64,000 nt of DNA from Bin80 sp965116685 (GTDB lineage Bacteria > Bacteroidota > Rhodothermia > Rhodothermales > Bin80). The stretch spans positions 3,691,969 to 3,755,968 of the forward strand of contig OZ220707.1 in assembly GCA_965116685.1 (NCBI GenBank), in the 5' to 3' direction. Within the stretch, counting starts at the first letter, position 1. The number at the start of each line of letters is the position of its first letter. Both the position numbers and the translations under genes were made by a program. Below the pieces are notes generated by a model that saw only the letters and a program-made list of their open reading frames with translations, was not told the origin of the DNA and did no database searches. This document shows, one piece after another, positions 46,658 to 55,602 of this stretch.

Positions 46658-46978
46658 GGGCTCTGCGTTTTCGTTAGTTTGGTGTTACGATTAGTGGTTC
46701 GGTTCTATCGTGAATGTAGTGGATAGAGGTTTAAATCGCCGCAGAAAAAAGAATAGCCGATCGGAAGTTTTCAAATTTTCTATGTCCTCTCCTGATCGTT
46801 TTAACCTCTTGAATCTTCCTGTTGATTCGTTCCGCTCTAGCGTTGGACTGTTTATGGCAAAGTGCATTGTAGACGCCTTGAGCGTGTCGTTCGAACATTC
46901 TGTCGACAGAAAAATGATTCGACCAACTACGTCCAGGAAATCCCCTCTGATGGAGAGGCGCGCGATGTATGCACCCAC
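46658..46978 (-). pseudogene. ISL3-family transposase, C-terminal remnant (copy 1)
   Basis: The minus strand encodes SNARAERINRKIQEVKTIRRG and then HRKFENFRSAILF, which matches the conserved C-terminus of ISL3-type transposases. An in-frame stop and frame changes follow on both sides: the downstream reading (IHYIHDRTEPLIVT) continues past a stop, and the upstream part is frameshifted. Near 46658 the sequence GGGCTCTGCG could be the end of an ISL3-type terminal repeat. A second copy lies at 51206-51355. Confidence 0.75.
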
Positions 46979-47163
46979 TGGATAACAGAGGCGACCCGCT
47001 CCTGATCCACTGCCATACGGAGTTGGTTGACAAAATCAGGGACGAATATGAGGGAGAGTTCCGACGGGCAAGAAAAGGGTGGGGATGGGAATGGTGATCA
47101 TAAAGGACAGGAAATACGGCTATTTGCCGATCATGGCTGTTCTCATTTTCTAAATCGTAATCC

Positions 47164-47556
47164 ATGTATATCATTTCCAATTTTTTCGGAGGCGTGGGAG
47201 AGTACTGGCCCTTCATTATCTGGGGCGTTGACGTACTTTGCTCACTCGCCGGAGATGCGCTAATCGTCATGCTGTTGGTGAGCCTGATTCGTAACCCTCC
47301 AGGGGACCCCGTCAATCGTCCATCACATGATCTAGAAGATGTAATCCTCTCCGATACAATGGTTGCGAAGGACAGATCTCCGCACTCTGGGTTATTGATC
47401 AGGGCGCATCTTTGTGAGTGGTCATGCGCGAAAATAGAGCATCCAGCCACCAGGGATGAGTGTTACTATACATGTGCGAAAGAGGTGATCGAAGAGTCAG
47501 ATGTATCTCCAGTAGTTGGTATTATGGAGATATCTTCTGGATCACGAGCGCACTAA
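47164..47556 (+). CDS. Doubtful hypothetical membrane protein
   Basis: A 130-codon frame begins with an ATG at 47164 and has one plausible membrane segment (FIIWGVDVLCSLAGDALIVMLLVSL). No family is recognisable. An equally long reverse frame exists across the same DNA, so the coding claim is weak. It lies in a region of decayed transposons and may not be a gene. Confidence 0.25.
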   Translation: MYIISNFFGGVGEYWPFIIWGVDVLCSLAGDALIVMLLVSLIRNPPGDPVNRPSHDLEDVILSDTMVAKDRSPHSGLLIRAHLCEWSCAKIEHPATRDECYYTCAKEVIEESDVSPVVGIMEISSGSRAH

Positions 47557-47593
47557 GCGCACTAAACGGGAAGTATAGCTATGCCTGCGACCT

Positions 47594-48082
47594 CTATTGA
47601 CTCTCCCTGGCAAATAGCCCGCTTGCGGAGATGTCTCCACACCACTCGGTAACGTACGTTTCCCGGATGCGGAGGGTCTCGCCTGAAAACACCATGGATG
47701 CACCTGTTGTGGTAAACTGTCCACAGTTCGGGTCTCTGTACTCTCCAACTGACCCACCCGCGGTGGCTGTGAAAAACCCGGTTATATTGATCTCACCGGT
47801 GATGGCGGGAAGATCAAGAACCCAATCATCAAAAGTAAGAGTACCGGCCGCGGTGACCATCGCACCAATCTGAACGACAGACATCCGCAACCTGGGAGCT
47901 ACAACAAACCTCCCATTAACTGATGACATTCTATAGACCAAATCACCTGTGTAGATCCCCTCTACATCGGGTGGACGTGGCTCACGAGACGGGCTGCAGG
48001 ATGTCTGCGTGAGAAACAGCAGTACCAAGAGAGGAACTAAGCGGGGCGCAGATCTGGTAGGCATAATTTGGGTGGAGGACAT
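47594..48082 (-). CDS. Hypothetical lipoprotein
   Basis: This protein of about 162 residues has a lipoprotein signal peptide with lipobox TQTSC and then a short linker (SPSREPRPPDVEG). The mature part is beta-rich (YTGDLVYRMSSVNGRFVVAPRLRMSVVQIG, GEINITGFFTATAGG). It has two further cysteines (NCGQFTT, EWCGDIS) that could form a disulfide. I do not recognise a domain. The ATG at 48082 is preferred over the upstream frame to 48148 because it leads directly into the signal peptide. It is isolated between mobile-element remnants. Confidence 0.7.
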   Translation of the reverse strand: MSSTQIMPTRSAPRLVPLLVLLFLTQTSCSPSREPRPPDVEGIYTGDLVYRMSSVNGRFVVAPRLRMSVVQIGAMVTAAGTLTFDDWVLDLPAITGEINITGFFTATAGGSVGEYRDPNCGQFTTTGASMVFSGETLRIRETYVTEWCGDISASGLFARESQ

Positions 48083-48380
48083 TGGATTCGGGTTGAATGG
48101 GCATTCTTGACAAATGTGGGAGTTAAGGAGCACGGAGTCACGCACCAAACTGTAACGTGGTAACGGAGTTCCCCATAAGCCTTTATTGAGGATGCTGAAA
48201 GGAGATCCCTGTGGAAAAAGATATTTGCACCAAAATGGATCAATGGATTAAATTTCTTGTACACTGGGCTGGACGAGACTGATGCGCTCAAGATTAAGTT
48301 GGAAATGAGTTGCAATTTGAATTATAGTTTCCAAACCAAATACACCTTCCCGCCCCTTGGGGCAAGTTATGGGGTCTTGC

Positions 48381-48554
48381 ATGTATGACGATATAAAAAG
48401 AACCGGTGGTATACCTCCAACCCCACGCGCTCATCAAAATACCCGCCCCCATGGGAACAATAATTCATCGGGCGACCATACCAAGGGGATACCGCCAACT
48501 CCGCCCCAGGAGAAGCCAAGTCCACCTCCCAAAAAGGGGAGTTCGCGGAAATGA
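48381..48554 (+). CDS. Small proline-rich protein, first of a coupled pair
   Basis: This predicted protein of about 57 residues carries two repeats of a GIPPTP motif (TGGIPPTPRAHQN and TKGIPPTPPQEK) in a disordered, Pro/Lys-rich sequence ending PPPKKGSSRK. Its stop overlaps the ATG of the next gene (ATGA), so the two are translationally coupled. In-frame upstream starts at 48357 (TTG) and 48369 (ATG) exist. No domain is recognised. The reading frame is short and its coding status rests mainly on the overlap. Confidence 0.55.
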   Translation: MYDDIKRTGGIPPTPRAHQNTRPHGNNNSSGDHTKGIPPTPPQEKPSPPPKKGSSRK

Positions 48555-48997
48555 CAGCAGATCAACTTGAGAGTAGTGCAAATGCCAATTGGTTCAATAA
48601 GCAGGAGGTCGTGCGTGTCCACAACTACGCTACCTATGACAAAGTCTTGGTAGCATTGTCTTCTGGTGGATTAGCTGCCACATTAGCTGTTATGTCAGAA
48701 TTGTATAAATCCCAGAAGGTGATCTGCGAACTATTAATTTACGCGGCAATCACAATGCTTGGATTCAGCATTATAGTTACCCTATGGAATTTTCTCTTTG
48801 CAGCCCATGAGGCTGAGCGATCAATGGTCGCCGGCCCTGCTGTCGATCAAGATCTTGACAGTTCCAAACTTGGCCGAGAAAAAACAATTAAATGTCTCAA
48901 TATATTGGGTGGAATCTTCTTTTGTATAGGGATTGTTCTGCTTGGGACATTCATTTGCATCAACTTCTACCATGCTCAATCTCAAATAGCGCTTTGA
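48551..48997 (+). CDS. Three-helix membrane protein, second of a coupled pair
   Basis: This 148-residue protein has an N-terminal cytoplasmic helix (ADQLESSANANWFNKQEVVRVHNYATYDK) and three hydrophobic segments: VLVALSSGGLAATLAVM, ICELLIYAAITMLGFSIIV and LNILGGIFFCIGIVLLGTFI. An acidic loop separates the last two. It overlaps the preceding proline-rich ORF by 4 nt (ATGA). I recognise no named family. A small disordered protein paired with a membrane protein in an accessory region could be an effector/anchor pair, but no function is claimed. Confidence 0.65.
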   Translation: MTADQLESSANANWFNKQEVVRVHNYATYDKVLVALSSGGLAATLAVMSELYKSQKVICELLIYAAITMLGFSIIVTLWNFLFAAHEAERSMVAGPAVDQDLDSSKLGREKTIKCLNILGGIFFCIGIVLLGTFICINFYHAQSQIAL

Positions 48998-49286
48998 GAA
49001 ATGGTGACCGTGATCACAAAAATGAAGATGTGGGAATAAATGGGCTGAATTTTGAAGGATGACAGATCAGGGAATTCCTCAACCCGCCGCACGACTTTCT
49101 GCACGCCTATCTACGAACCCCTAGACAAATTCGTTAATTCTCACGGTATAATGGAACACTTCTCTTAATAAATCTCCTCCATTCCGCTTCTTCATTTTCC
49201 AGTTGCTGAAGTCGAAAAACCTTGACCGATCCGATTAAGGCTGGCTTGTATTTCGTCGGTAACAACTCCGGCAACAAGGAAGTTTA
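48998..49286. other. Intergenic region next to the ISAzo13 element
   Basis: No supported gene. On the minus strand near 49135-49245 a short frame reads VKVFRLQQLENEEAEWRRF and stops; it may be a coding remnant but is too short to name. Confidence 0.3.
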
Positions 49287-51205
49287 GGGCTGGCGAAAAA
49301 ATAAATTAGCCTATCAATTTTCAAGATGGTACAACTAATCGGTTGCTGATCTGCGGTTTAATCATGTAGTTCCATCGCGGTAAGGACTCATTGTGCTCCA
49401 GATTAAGTTGGTTCATTTTATCTTCGCTGATTTTGATTCCTCGTTCATATTCGCGTTCTACCAATTCTGCGTTGACGGTCAGTCCTGTCTGTGTCGTTGT
49501 AGTATTGAGACAATTGAGCATCGTATCAAAAGATTCAAGCGGGATCCCTGCCCAGTTTTTGGATACTTCACTGAAGAGGCGGTGTTCGATTGGATTCCAT
49601 TTGGAGGCCCCACTGGGATAATGTGCAACGGTGACGGTGAGATTAAATGGATTTGCGAGTTTATGCTGCAGGAAGTATTTCCATGCACGCGGATGGCACC
49701 CATTGTTTCCTCCACTATCGGCCAGGATTAAAAATTCGTTCGCATCTGGATAGAGGTAGCGACCGAATTCCTTCCACCAAGTCGCTGTACAGTCTACCGA
49801 GAATTCAGGTGTATCATGAGAGTATCCCACATAGAATGTCCCCGTATTTGCCAGAACATCATAGATTCCGTACGGGATTGCAAGGCCGTCCGCCTGAGAT
49901 CGGAAGTCATGATCATTGACGAGATGCGGGGTCTCCCTCCAATAGGTCCCTGGATTTCGAAACTGACCGATCAGTTCTTTTTTCTTGGTATCTACGCTGA
50001 TGATGGGAAGGCGCGTGTGGGAGAATATCGTTCGAAGCATCGAAATGATTTGGAATTGGAGACTTCGGTCTGGATGTCTGATGGCAGACAACTGCTTGTG
50101 GTTCACCCGTAATGCAAATCCCCGTGACTTCAGAATTCGACTCACGGTGCGGTCCGTGAGGGGAATCCCGAGTCTGGTGAGCACCGAGGCAATCGAGTGT
50201 GTGGTTCGCCGATACCATTGCTGCCCAGTACATGGATCTCCCGCAGTATCACACTCCATCTCCTTCTGAATGAGTCCAATTATTTCGGGCTTTTTTTTTT
50301 CGATGGATTTGCGCCCACCACCAGGTTTACGGATTCGTTTCACCTCGAAATCTCCGTCCAAAAGCTGCCTCCGTCCTTTGGTGATCGTGGCACGGGCCAT
50401 CCCTAATAGCTCAGCAACCCGCCGATCCCCTCCACGACCTACACGAAGCGAAAACCATCCAGCAAATAATCGTCGTTGCTTCTCATTCAGGGTATTAAGC
50501 AGGGTCTGGGTCCCCTTGGACATGGTCTCATTCCAACCCAAAGATAAGGCGTCCTTTTTCTGTCGTTGCTGTTTCTGGGTACCGGAGTCCATGGATACAT
50601 ACAGATAATGCCGTCCTACTTTTTTTCTTGAAACACGACCTTCTCGAGTTAAACGAGTCAAGGTCGGCAGTACTGCCACCTTCACCATCGTTTGAAGATC
50701 CCGCGCAAAGAGCCCCGCCGGTGATTGTTCAATGAATGCGATCAGCGTGGAGGTCAGCGGACCCTCCCGGGAAAAACGAATCTCGTTGTACGACCAGAGA
50801 CCATTCTCATCAAACTCTACGAGTTCGTCCAAGGTGTAATAGCGGCTATTGTGAGAATAACTGGTTCGGCACCCTGCCTGGGTGATGACTTTGTGGACGG
50901 TAAGATCACAGACGGGACCGATGGCAGCGCGGAGCTCGGCAAAGGTAGCGACCGTTTGGCCCCGAATGAGTTCCTTCACGAGACCAATTTTTTTCGTTCG
51001 GCTTGACATGGAAAAGTTTTAAGTAATAACATTAAAGTATGAATATAGGTAAAAATGAACAATCGGCAAAAAGCAGGGTCAAATCGAAACTTTTTAGGCC
51101 AGAATTAAGATGAGAGCAGAGAGAATTCTCTGGATTACGCGGAAAAAGAGAGTTGAAAGATAGACAATGGTAAATTAATAGGGTAAATTATTTTTTCGCC
51201 AGCCC
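49287..51205. mobile_element. ISAzo13-family insertion sequence, complete
   Basis: The 1919-bp element has terminal inverted repeats GGGCTGGCGAAAAAATAA at 49287 and its complement ending at 51205. The flanks are TTA on both sides, a possible 3-bp target duplication. A single transposase gene fills it. The right end lies inside an older ISL3 remnant, so this insertion is younger. Confidence 0.85.
49321..51009 (-). CDS. ISAzo13-family transposase with N-terminal winged-helix extension
   Basis: The 562-residue protein has the ISAzo13 core from about residue 165 (SKGTQTLLNTLNEKQRRLFAG, GGGRKSIEKKKPEIIGLI, TDRTVSRILKSRGFALRVNHK). The DDE catalytic region contains IISVDTKKKELIG, LILADSGGNNG and YPSGASKWNPIEHRLFS. 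About 160 N-terminal residues precede it (LVKELIRGQTVATFAELRAAIG, ARDLQTMVKVAVLPTLTRLTREG) and look like one or two winged-helix DNA-binding modules. The family's usual length is about 400-420 residues. The gene appears intact. Confidence 0.9.
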   Translation of the reverse strand: MSSRTKKIGLVKELIRGQTVATFAELRAAIGPVCDLTVHKVITQAGCRTSYSHNSRYYTLDELVEFDENGLWSYNEIRFSREGPLTSTLIAFIEQSPAGLFARDLQTMVKVAVLPTLTRLTREGRVSRKKVGRHYLYVSMDSGTQKQQRQKKDALSLGWNETMSKGTQTLLNTLNEKQRRLFAGWFSLRVGRGGDRRVAELLGMARATITKGRRQLLDGDFEVKRIRKPGGGRKSIEKKKPEIIGLIQKEMECDTAGDPCTGQQWYRRTTHSIASVLTRLGIPLTDRTVSRILKSRGFALRVNHKQLSAIRHPDRSLQFQIISMLRTIFSHTRLPIISVDTKKKELIGQFRNPGTYWRETPHLVNDHDFRSQADGLAIPYGIYDVLANTGTFYVGYSHDTPEFSVDCTATWWKEFGRYLYPDANEFLILADSGGNNGCHPRAWKYFLQHKLANPFNLTVTVAHYPSGASKWNPIEHRLFSEVSKNWAGIPLESFDTMLNCLNTTTTQTGLTVNAELVEREYERGIKISEDKMNQLNLEHNESLPRWNYMIKPQISNRLVVPS

Positions 51206-51355
51206 TTAGGTTCTATCCCGAATGTTGTGGATAGAGGTCTAAATCGCCTCAGAAAAAAAGAATCGCCGATCGGAAGTTTTCAAATTTTCTGATCCTCTCC
51301 TGATTGTTTTGACTTCCTGAATCTTCCCGTTGATTCGCTCCGCTCTAGTAGGACC
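51206..51355 (-). pseudogene. ISL3-family transposase, C-terminal remnant (copy 2)
   Basis: The minus strand encodes ARAERINGKIQEVKTIRRG, similar to copy 1 at 46658-46978 (RAERINRKIQEVKTIRRG), and then frameshifts. The downstream part reads TSIHNIRDRT beyond a stop, as in copy 1. The ISAzo13 element's right end sits directly against it. Both copies have the same orientation. Confidence 0.7.
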
Positions 51356-51695
51356 CGGTTAACCTGCCAATCGTTCCCTAATCCTAGGCTGCCTTGCATC
51401 ACTGCAATGAAAACTCCTTCCACGGGATACCTCTATATTTGGTGAACCCCGAATTAATCATTCTATCCAGATCGCGGTAGAACCCGATTAGTGAGCAAAT
51501 CGAGACACCGAACCAACGGAGGTTAAAAGGAGAATGAAGGATTCGAAATTGGCATCGGGACGTTGCGATCACGAGAAGCGGTCGTTCATGGCTGTGTTCA
51601 AGATGTTCCCGGACGATGACGCGACGGAACGCCTTTGGTTACGATTTCTATAAGCCCCTTCTTGATTCGGTTGCAGGAGTGATTCGAGGAGTTAC
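51356..51695. other. Mobile-element debris upstream of the Nramp-like gene
   Basis: Apart from the small IS1595-like frame, no gene is seen. The composition rises in GC towards the Nramp-like gene, suggesting a recombination junction. A Shine-Dalgarno GAGGA at 51686-51690 precedes the Nramp start. Confidence 0.4.
51534..51653 (+). pseudogene. IS1595-like transposase N-terminal remnant
   Basis: A 39-codon frame from ATG 51534, with a good Shine-Dalgarno (AAAGGAG), ends KMFPDDDATERLWLRFL. This resembles the N-terminal MFPD(E/D)..A..WF segment of IS1595-family transposases. The rest of the gene is absent. It is too short for certainty. Confidence 0.3.
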
Positions 51696-53045
51696 ATGAC
51701 CGCCCCACCTCATTCGAAACAAATCCAAACAGCACCCCGGGGGTTCTGGCCCATCCTGCGGAAACTGGGTCCCGGGCTCATCATCTCCGGGTCCATTGTG
51801 GGCTCCGGAGAACTCATCGCCACGACGACCCTTGGTGCCGAGGTGGGCTTTGTTGTTCTCTGGCTCATCATCCTGAGTTGCGGTATTAAGGTGGTGGTGC
51901 AGGAGGAGCTGGGGCGGTACGTAGTTTCCTCTGGAGAGACCGCCCTGCAGGGGCTGGACCGGGTCCCTGGACCACGGTGGCGGGTTTCGTGGGTAGTCTG
52001 GTGCTGGTGGATCATGACCATAGGAGTCATTATCCAGGGAAGCGGCATCGTCGGGGGCGTAGGTCAGACTTTCCACCTATTCCTGCCTCAGATCAGCGGG
52101 ACCGTCTGGGCTATGGTCGCTGCAGTCTCGGTGATGGCATTTCTGTTTCGGGGGCATTATGGGAGGGTGGAAAAGATCTGTGTGGGGATGGTGGTTAGTT
52201 TCACTTTTGTGACCATCGCCTGCGCCGTCCTGCTGGGGTGGACTCCCTTTGCCCCCACTGCGGAAGACTTCCTCTCCGGCCTTCGTCTGGACCTTCCAGA
52301 AAGGGGGATTGCGGTGGCCTTCGCCGCCTTGGGGCTTACCGGAGTGGGGGCGGCGGAGTTGATCATGTATCCCTATTGGTGTCTGGAGAAGGGTTATGCG
52401 CGCTTTGTGGGCCCTCGGGAAGAGGGTGCCGCTTGGGAAGGGCGGGCGCGAGGTTGGATCCGGGTCATGCAGGCGGATGTGCTCGTGGCCATGGTGCTCT
52501 ACACCACGGCAACGGTGGCCTTCTACATTCTGGGTGCAGCGGTTCTTGGCGGAATGGGGACAGTTCCCGCCGGCTATGAAATGGTCTCCACCCTGTCGAA
52601 CATGTACACCTCCACCTTGGGGTCGGGGGCCTTCTATCTCTTTCTGATGGGCGCTTTTTTTGTGCTCTACTCGACTCTCTTTGCCAATGTCGCCAGCAGT
52701 TCCCGAGTCATCACGGACTTTTTCCATTTGGTGGGAGTGGCCCGGATCGACAGTAAGAGGCAACTCCTTTTTTGGAGGCGGGTAGTGATCGTGGGGCTCC
52801 CAATACTTTATGTCGCGCTCTACGGATGGGTTGCGCAGCCGGTCGTCATGGTCATCATCGGCGGCATTTTCCAAGCTTGCATGCTCCCTATCATCGGGTT
52901 CTCGGCCATCTACCTCCGCTACCGCCACACCGACCGGTCGATCCGGCCGAGTCTCATCATCGACATTCTACTCTGGGCTTGCTCAACCATCATGCTGATC
53001 TTTGCCGTCTACTATGTGGCCAAGAGGCTCGGGTTCGGCGCCTAA
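51696..53045 (+). CDS. Nramp-like transporter lacking the canonical metal-binding motif
   Basis: The 449-residue protein has an Nramp-type layout with 11 or so membrane helices. The first starts LGPGLIISGSIVGSGELIATTTLGAEVG, where canonical Nramp has DPGN for metal coordination; here the segment is VGSGE. The sixth-helix motif (MPH in Nramp) is replaced by LIMYPYWCLEKGY. Both metal-site motifs are therefore divergent, so substrate and metal specificity are unclear. The gene is markedly GC-rich compared with its neighbours and has a strong Shine-Dalgarno (GAGGA), unlike most genes here, which suggests recent horizontal gain. It stands alone. Confidence 0.85.
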   Translation: MTAPPHSKQIQTAPRGFWPILRKLGPGLIISGSIVGSGELIATTTLGAEVGFVVLWLIILSCGIKVVVQEELGRYVVSSGETALQGLDRVPGPRWRVSWVVWCWWIMTIGVIIQGSGIVGGVGQTFHLFLPQISGTVWAMVAAVSVMAFLFRGHYGRVEKICVGMVVSFTFVTIACAVLLGWTPFAPTAEDFLSGLRLDLPERGIAVAFAALGLTGVGAAELIMYPYWCLEKGYARFVGPREEGAAWEGRARGWIRVMQADVLVAMVLYTTATVAFYILGAAVLGGMGTVPAGYEMVSTLSNMYTSTLGSGAFYLFLMGAFFVLYSTLFANVASSSRVITDFFHLVGVARIDSKRQLLFWRRVVIVGLPILYVALYGWVAQPVVMVIIGGIFQACMLPIIGFSAIYLRYRHTDRSIRPSLIIDILLWACSTIMLIFAVYYVAKRLGFGA

Positions 53046-53489
53046 GAACGTGGGGCCCGTCTAAAAAGGGGACAGTCTATTTTTCTGGGAGGAGAGGAAC
53101 AGGTCAGACCAGAGCGATGTGGGAGCGTCTTCTGGATTCCCGCCATTTGACGCCGTTTTCTCGTTGTTTCGGTATGGCAGATCGCATAATCCCCTATCTT
53201 AAGGGCACTTGGGCTACATCTCAATAGCTCTTATGATGAGTGAATGGCGCTGACTTGCGAAGGGAGAATAGTTCATTGCTCAGTCGCGGCCAAAGTTATG
53301 CGTCTATTGTTAAATGCGTAGAATAGCGAATATGCTGAACGGTTATGGTGATACGAGCCAGCGCAATCCCAGTGAGTTGCAAATGAATCCAAGCAGTGCG
53401 GATGTTTCTCCGGATGAGGAACGCCTGGGGACTTGGGAAGCAACTCTTTTGAGCATGTGGTCATAGATTTAATGAAAACCTGATTGAAA
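53046..53489. other. Intergenic region after the Nramp-like gene
   Basis: No supported gene in about 440 bp. The segment AAAGGGGACAGTCTATTTTT near 53066 is a type of short sequence often seen near transposase genes and could be debris. The composition falls back to that of the host by about 53200. Confidence 0.35.
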
Positions 53490-54698
53490 ATGTCACAAAA
53501 ACATAATGTAACGATGCTTGGAACTGGCCTGATAGGGCTGTTCTATACGATGACACTTCATGGGCAGCGGGGGCGTGATCGCGTCAGTTGCGTGTATTCA
53601 CGTGATGCGGATCGTGCTCAGAAATTTGCCCAAAAATGGGGGATTGGTCACGCTGTAACAGATATGGCCGAAGCGATTCGTCATCCATCCAGTGATGTTG
53701 TCGTTATTGGTTTGCCGAATCACTTGCATGAAGAGGCAATTCGGCTCTGTGCAGAAGCAAATAAAGCAGTACTCTGCACAAAACCATTGGCACGTACTGC
53801 TGCAGAAGCAAAACGCATCCTGGATATCGTTGAGTCAAGTGGAATCTTTGCGGGATACTTGGAAGATCTTGTCTATACATCGAAAACACTCAAAGCACTG
53901 GAATCTGTCCGTAGCGGTGCCCTGGGGGAGATACTTTGGACACGCTCACGGGAAACTCACAGTGGTCCGCATAGTAGCTGGTTTTGGGATGTAGAGCAAG
54001 CCGGTGGTGGAGCGATTGTTGATTTAGGCTGTCACTGCATCGAAATTATTCGCAGCTTTATTGGAAAAGATATTCGACCCGTGGAGGTAAGTTGCTGGGC
54101 CGATACACTCGTCCATCCCATCAAGGCGGAAGATAACGGTATTGCTCTGATTCGCTTTGAGAATGGTGCGGTAGGGCAGTTTGAAGTCAGTTGGTCGTTT
54201 AGAGGGGGGATGGATTTACGAGACGAGGTTGCAGGTACGGAAGGGACGATCTGGCTAAATCATTTTCTGAGAACTGGCTTCGAAATGTTCTCCAGCGGGG
54301 CTGGTGGTTATGTAGCAGAAAAAGCAGAGCAGGAATCAGGGTGGTTATTTCCGGTGGGGGATGAAGTGCATGAACTAGGCTATACAGACATGTTCACAGA
54401 CATGTTTGATGCCATGGACGGAGGTCGTGAGCCCAGAGAGACCTTTTATGACGGGTATGTCGTGAATGCAGTCATTGATGCATGCTACCGTTCTGCGAGG
54501 TCTAAAAAATGGGAACCTGTTGAATTGGATGACTGGCGTGGGCGCACGAATGTTGAACGTATTCACGGATTAAAGGAGACGGTAGATGGATTGGAGTTGG
54601 TCAAGCGGGAACGATTACCGGATGGCAAGGTGAAGCTTATTCTGAAAAACCCGGATTCCGGGGAAGTGACGCAGCGATTTGTTGATGAAAATGATTGA
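53490..54698 (+). CDS. Gfo/Idh/MocA-family oxidoreductase
   Basis: The 402-residue NAD(P)-dependent dehydrogenase has the Rossmann motif VTMLGTGLIGLFYT near residue 8. The family's catalytic and substrate regions include CTKPLARTAAEAKRILD (EKP-type lysine at KPL) and GGGAIVDLGCHCIEII (the D-x-G-x-H motif). It presumably oxidises a sugar, inositol or sugar acid. The ATG at 53490 is chosen over a TTG six bases upstream. It overlaps the following UlaG-like gene by 8-14 nt. Together they open a carbohydrate-catabolic cluster. Confidence 0.9.
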   Translation: MSQKHNVTMLGTGLIGLFYTMTLHGQRGRDRVSCVYSRDADRAQKFAQKWGIGHAVTDMAEAIRHPSSDVVVIGLPNHLHEEAIRLCAEANKAVLCTKPLARTAAEAKRILDIVESSGIFAGYLEDLVYTSKTLKALESVRSGALGEILWTRSRETHSGPHSSWFWDVEQAGGGAIVDLGCHCIEIIRSFIGKDIRPVEVSCWADTLVHPIKAEDNGIALIRFENGAVGQFEVSWSFRGGMDLRDEVAGTEGTIWLNHFLRTGFEMFSSGAGGYVAEKAEQESGWLFPVGDEVHELGYTDMFTDMFDAMDGGREPRETFYDGYVVNAVIDACYRSARSKKWEPVELDDWRGRTNVERIHGLKETVDGLELVKRERLPDGKVKLILKNPDSGEVTQRFVDEND

Positions 54699-55548
54699 AC
54701 CGCTGCAGAAAGATGAGGCGCTCTTGGCCGATATTCGTGGCAGTATCGTACCATCGGGGCAGTGGCGCATGTGGTGGCTTGGCCAGAGCGGGTTTTTGAT
54801 CAAATGGGAAGATCGGTATTGCCTATTGGATCCGTATCTGTCAGATTCCCTGACCACGAAATATGCCGATACGGATAAGCCGCATATCCGTATGACCGAG
54901 CGTGTTCTGGCCCCTGATCGTCTTGATTTTGTGGATGTAGTTACGTCCAGCCATAACCATACAGATCATTTGGATGGCGAAACACTCAGGCCGCTGGTTC
55001 GGGTGAACCCGAATTTGGCCATGATTATTCCAGAGGCAAACCGCTCATTCGTTGCGAAGCGGCTACAGTGTGATCCCGTCTGGCCAATGGGGATGACGGA
55101 TGGCTCCCAATGCGCAGTAATGGGATTCGAGTTTTTCGGAATCCCCGCTGCTCACGAAGATTTGGAAACCGATGAATTTGGACAACATCGGTTTATGGGG
55201 TACATCATTTCTTTTGGAGATTGGAGCGTATATCATAGTGGAGATACGCTACTCTACGAAGGGATGGTTGAGCGCCTGAAGCCATGGAATGTAGATGTTG
55301 CACTCTTGCCCATTAACGGGCGCGATCCCTCTCGCCGGGTTGCAGGCAACTTGGACGGGGTGCAAGCAGCACAATTGGCAAAAGATATTGGGGCCCGGCT
55401 CGTGATTCCATGTCACTATGACATGTTTACATTCAATACGGCTTCGCCCGATGGGTTCATTGCCATGTGTGGTGAACTAAATCAACGCTACCATGTGATG
55501 CAAAATGGCGAAGGTCTGGGCAGCAAGTCGCTCCAGGCTTCAACGTAA
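54685..55548 (+). CDS. UlaG-like metallo-beta-lactamase-fold hydrolase
   Basis: The roughly 287-residue protein has the metal-binding motif SHNHTDHLD (HxHxDH), a later AAHED, and YHSGDTLL, as in UlaG (L-ascorbate-6-phosphate lactonase). It likely opens a sugar-acid lactone or a similar ring. It overlaps the upstream Gfo/Idh gene, so the two are translationally coupled; the ATG at 54691 (within ATGATTGA) is an alternative start. It ends before a convergent alcohol dehydrogenase gene. Confidence 0.88.
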   Translation: MKMIEPLQKDEALLADIRGSIVPSGQWRMWWLGQSGFLIKWEDRYCLLDPYLSDSLTTKYADTDKPHIRMTERVLAPDRLDFVDVVTSSHNHTDHLDGETLRPLVRVNPNLAMIIPEANRSFVAKRLQCDPVWPMGMTDGSQCAVMGFEFFGIPAAHEDLETDEFGQHRFMGYIISFGDWSVYHSGDTLLYEGMVERLKPWNVDVALLPINGRDPSRRVAGNLDGVQAAQLAKDIGARLVIPCHYDMFTFNTASPDGFIAMCGELNQRYHVMQNGEGLGSKSLQAST

Positions 55549-55602
55549 CTCTCCATATTCAATGACAACGAGATTGACGCTCAGGGGCAATAAAAAAAGC
55601 AC

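Noticed and set aside
46731..47450. 239-codon minus-strand frame
   Set aside because: Only its C-terminal end is meaningful (ISL3 tail). The rest reads as shadow sequence and does not match the upstream part of ISL3 transposases.
53273..53464. 63-codon minus-strand frame after the Nramp-like gene
   Set aside because: Too short and compositionally random; no start signal or family match.
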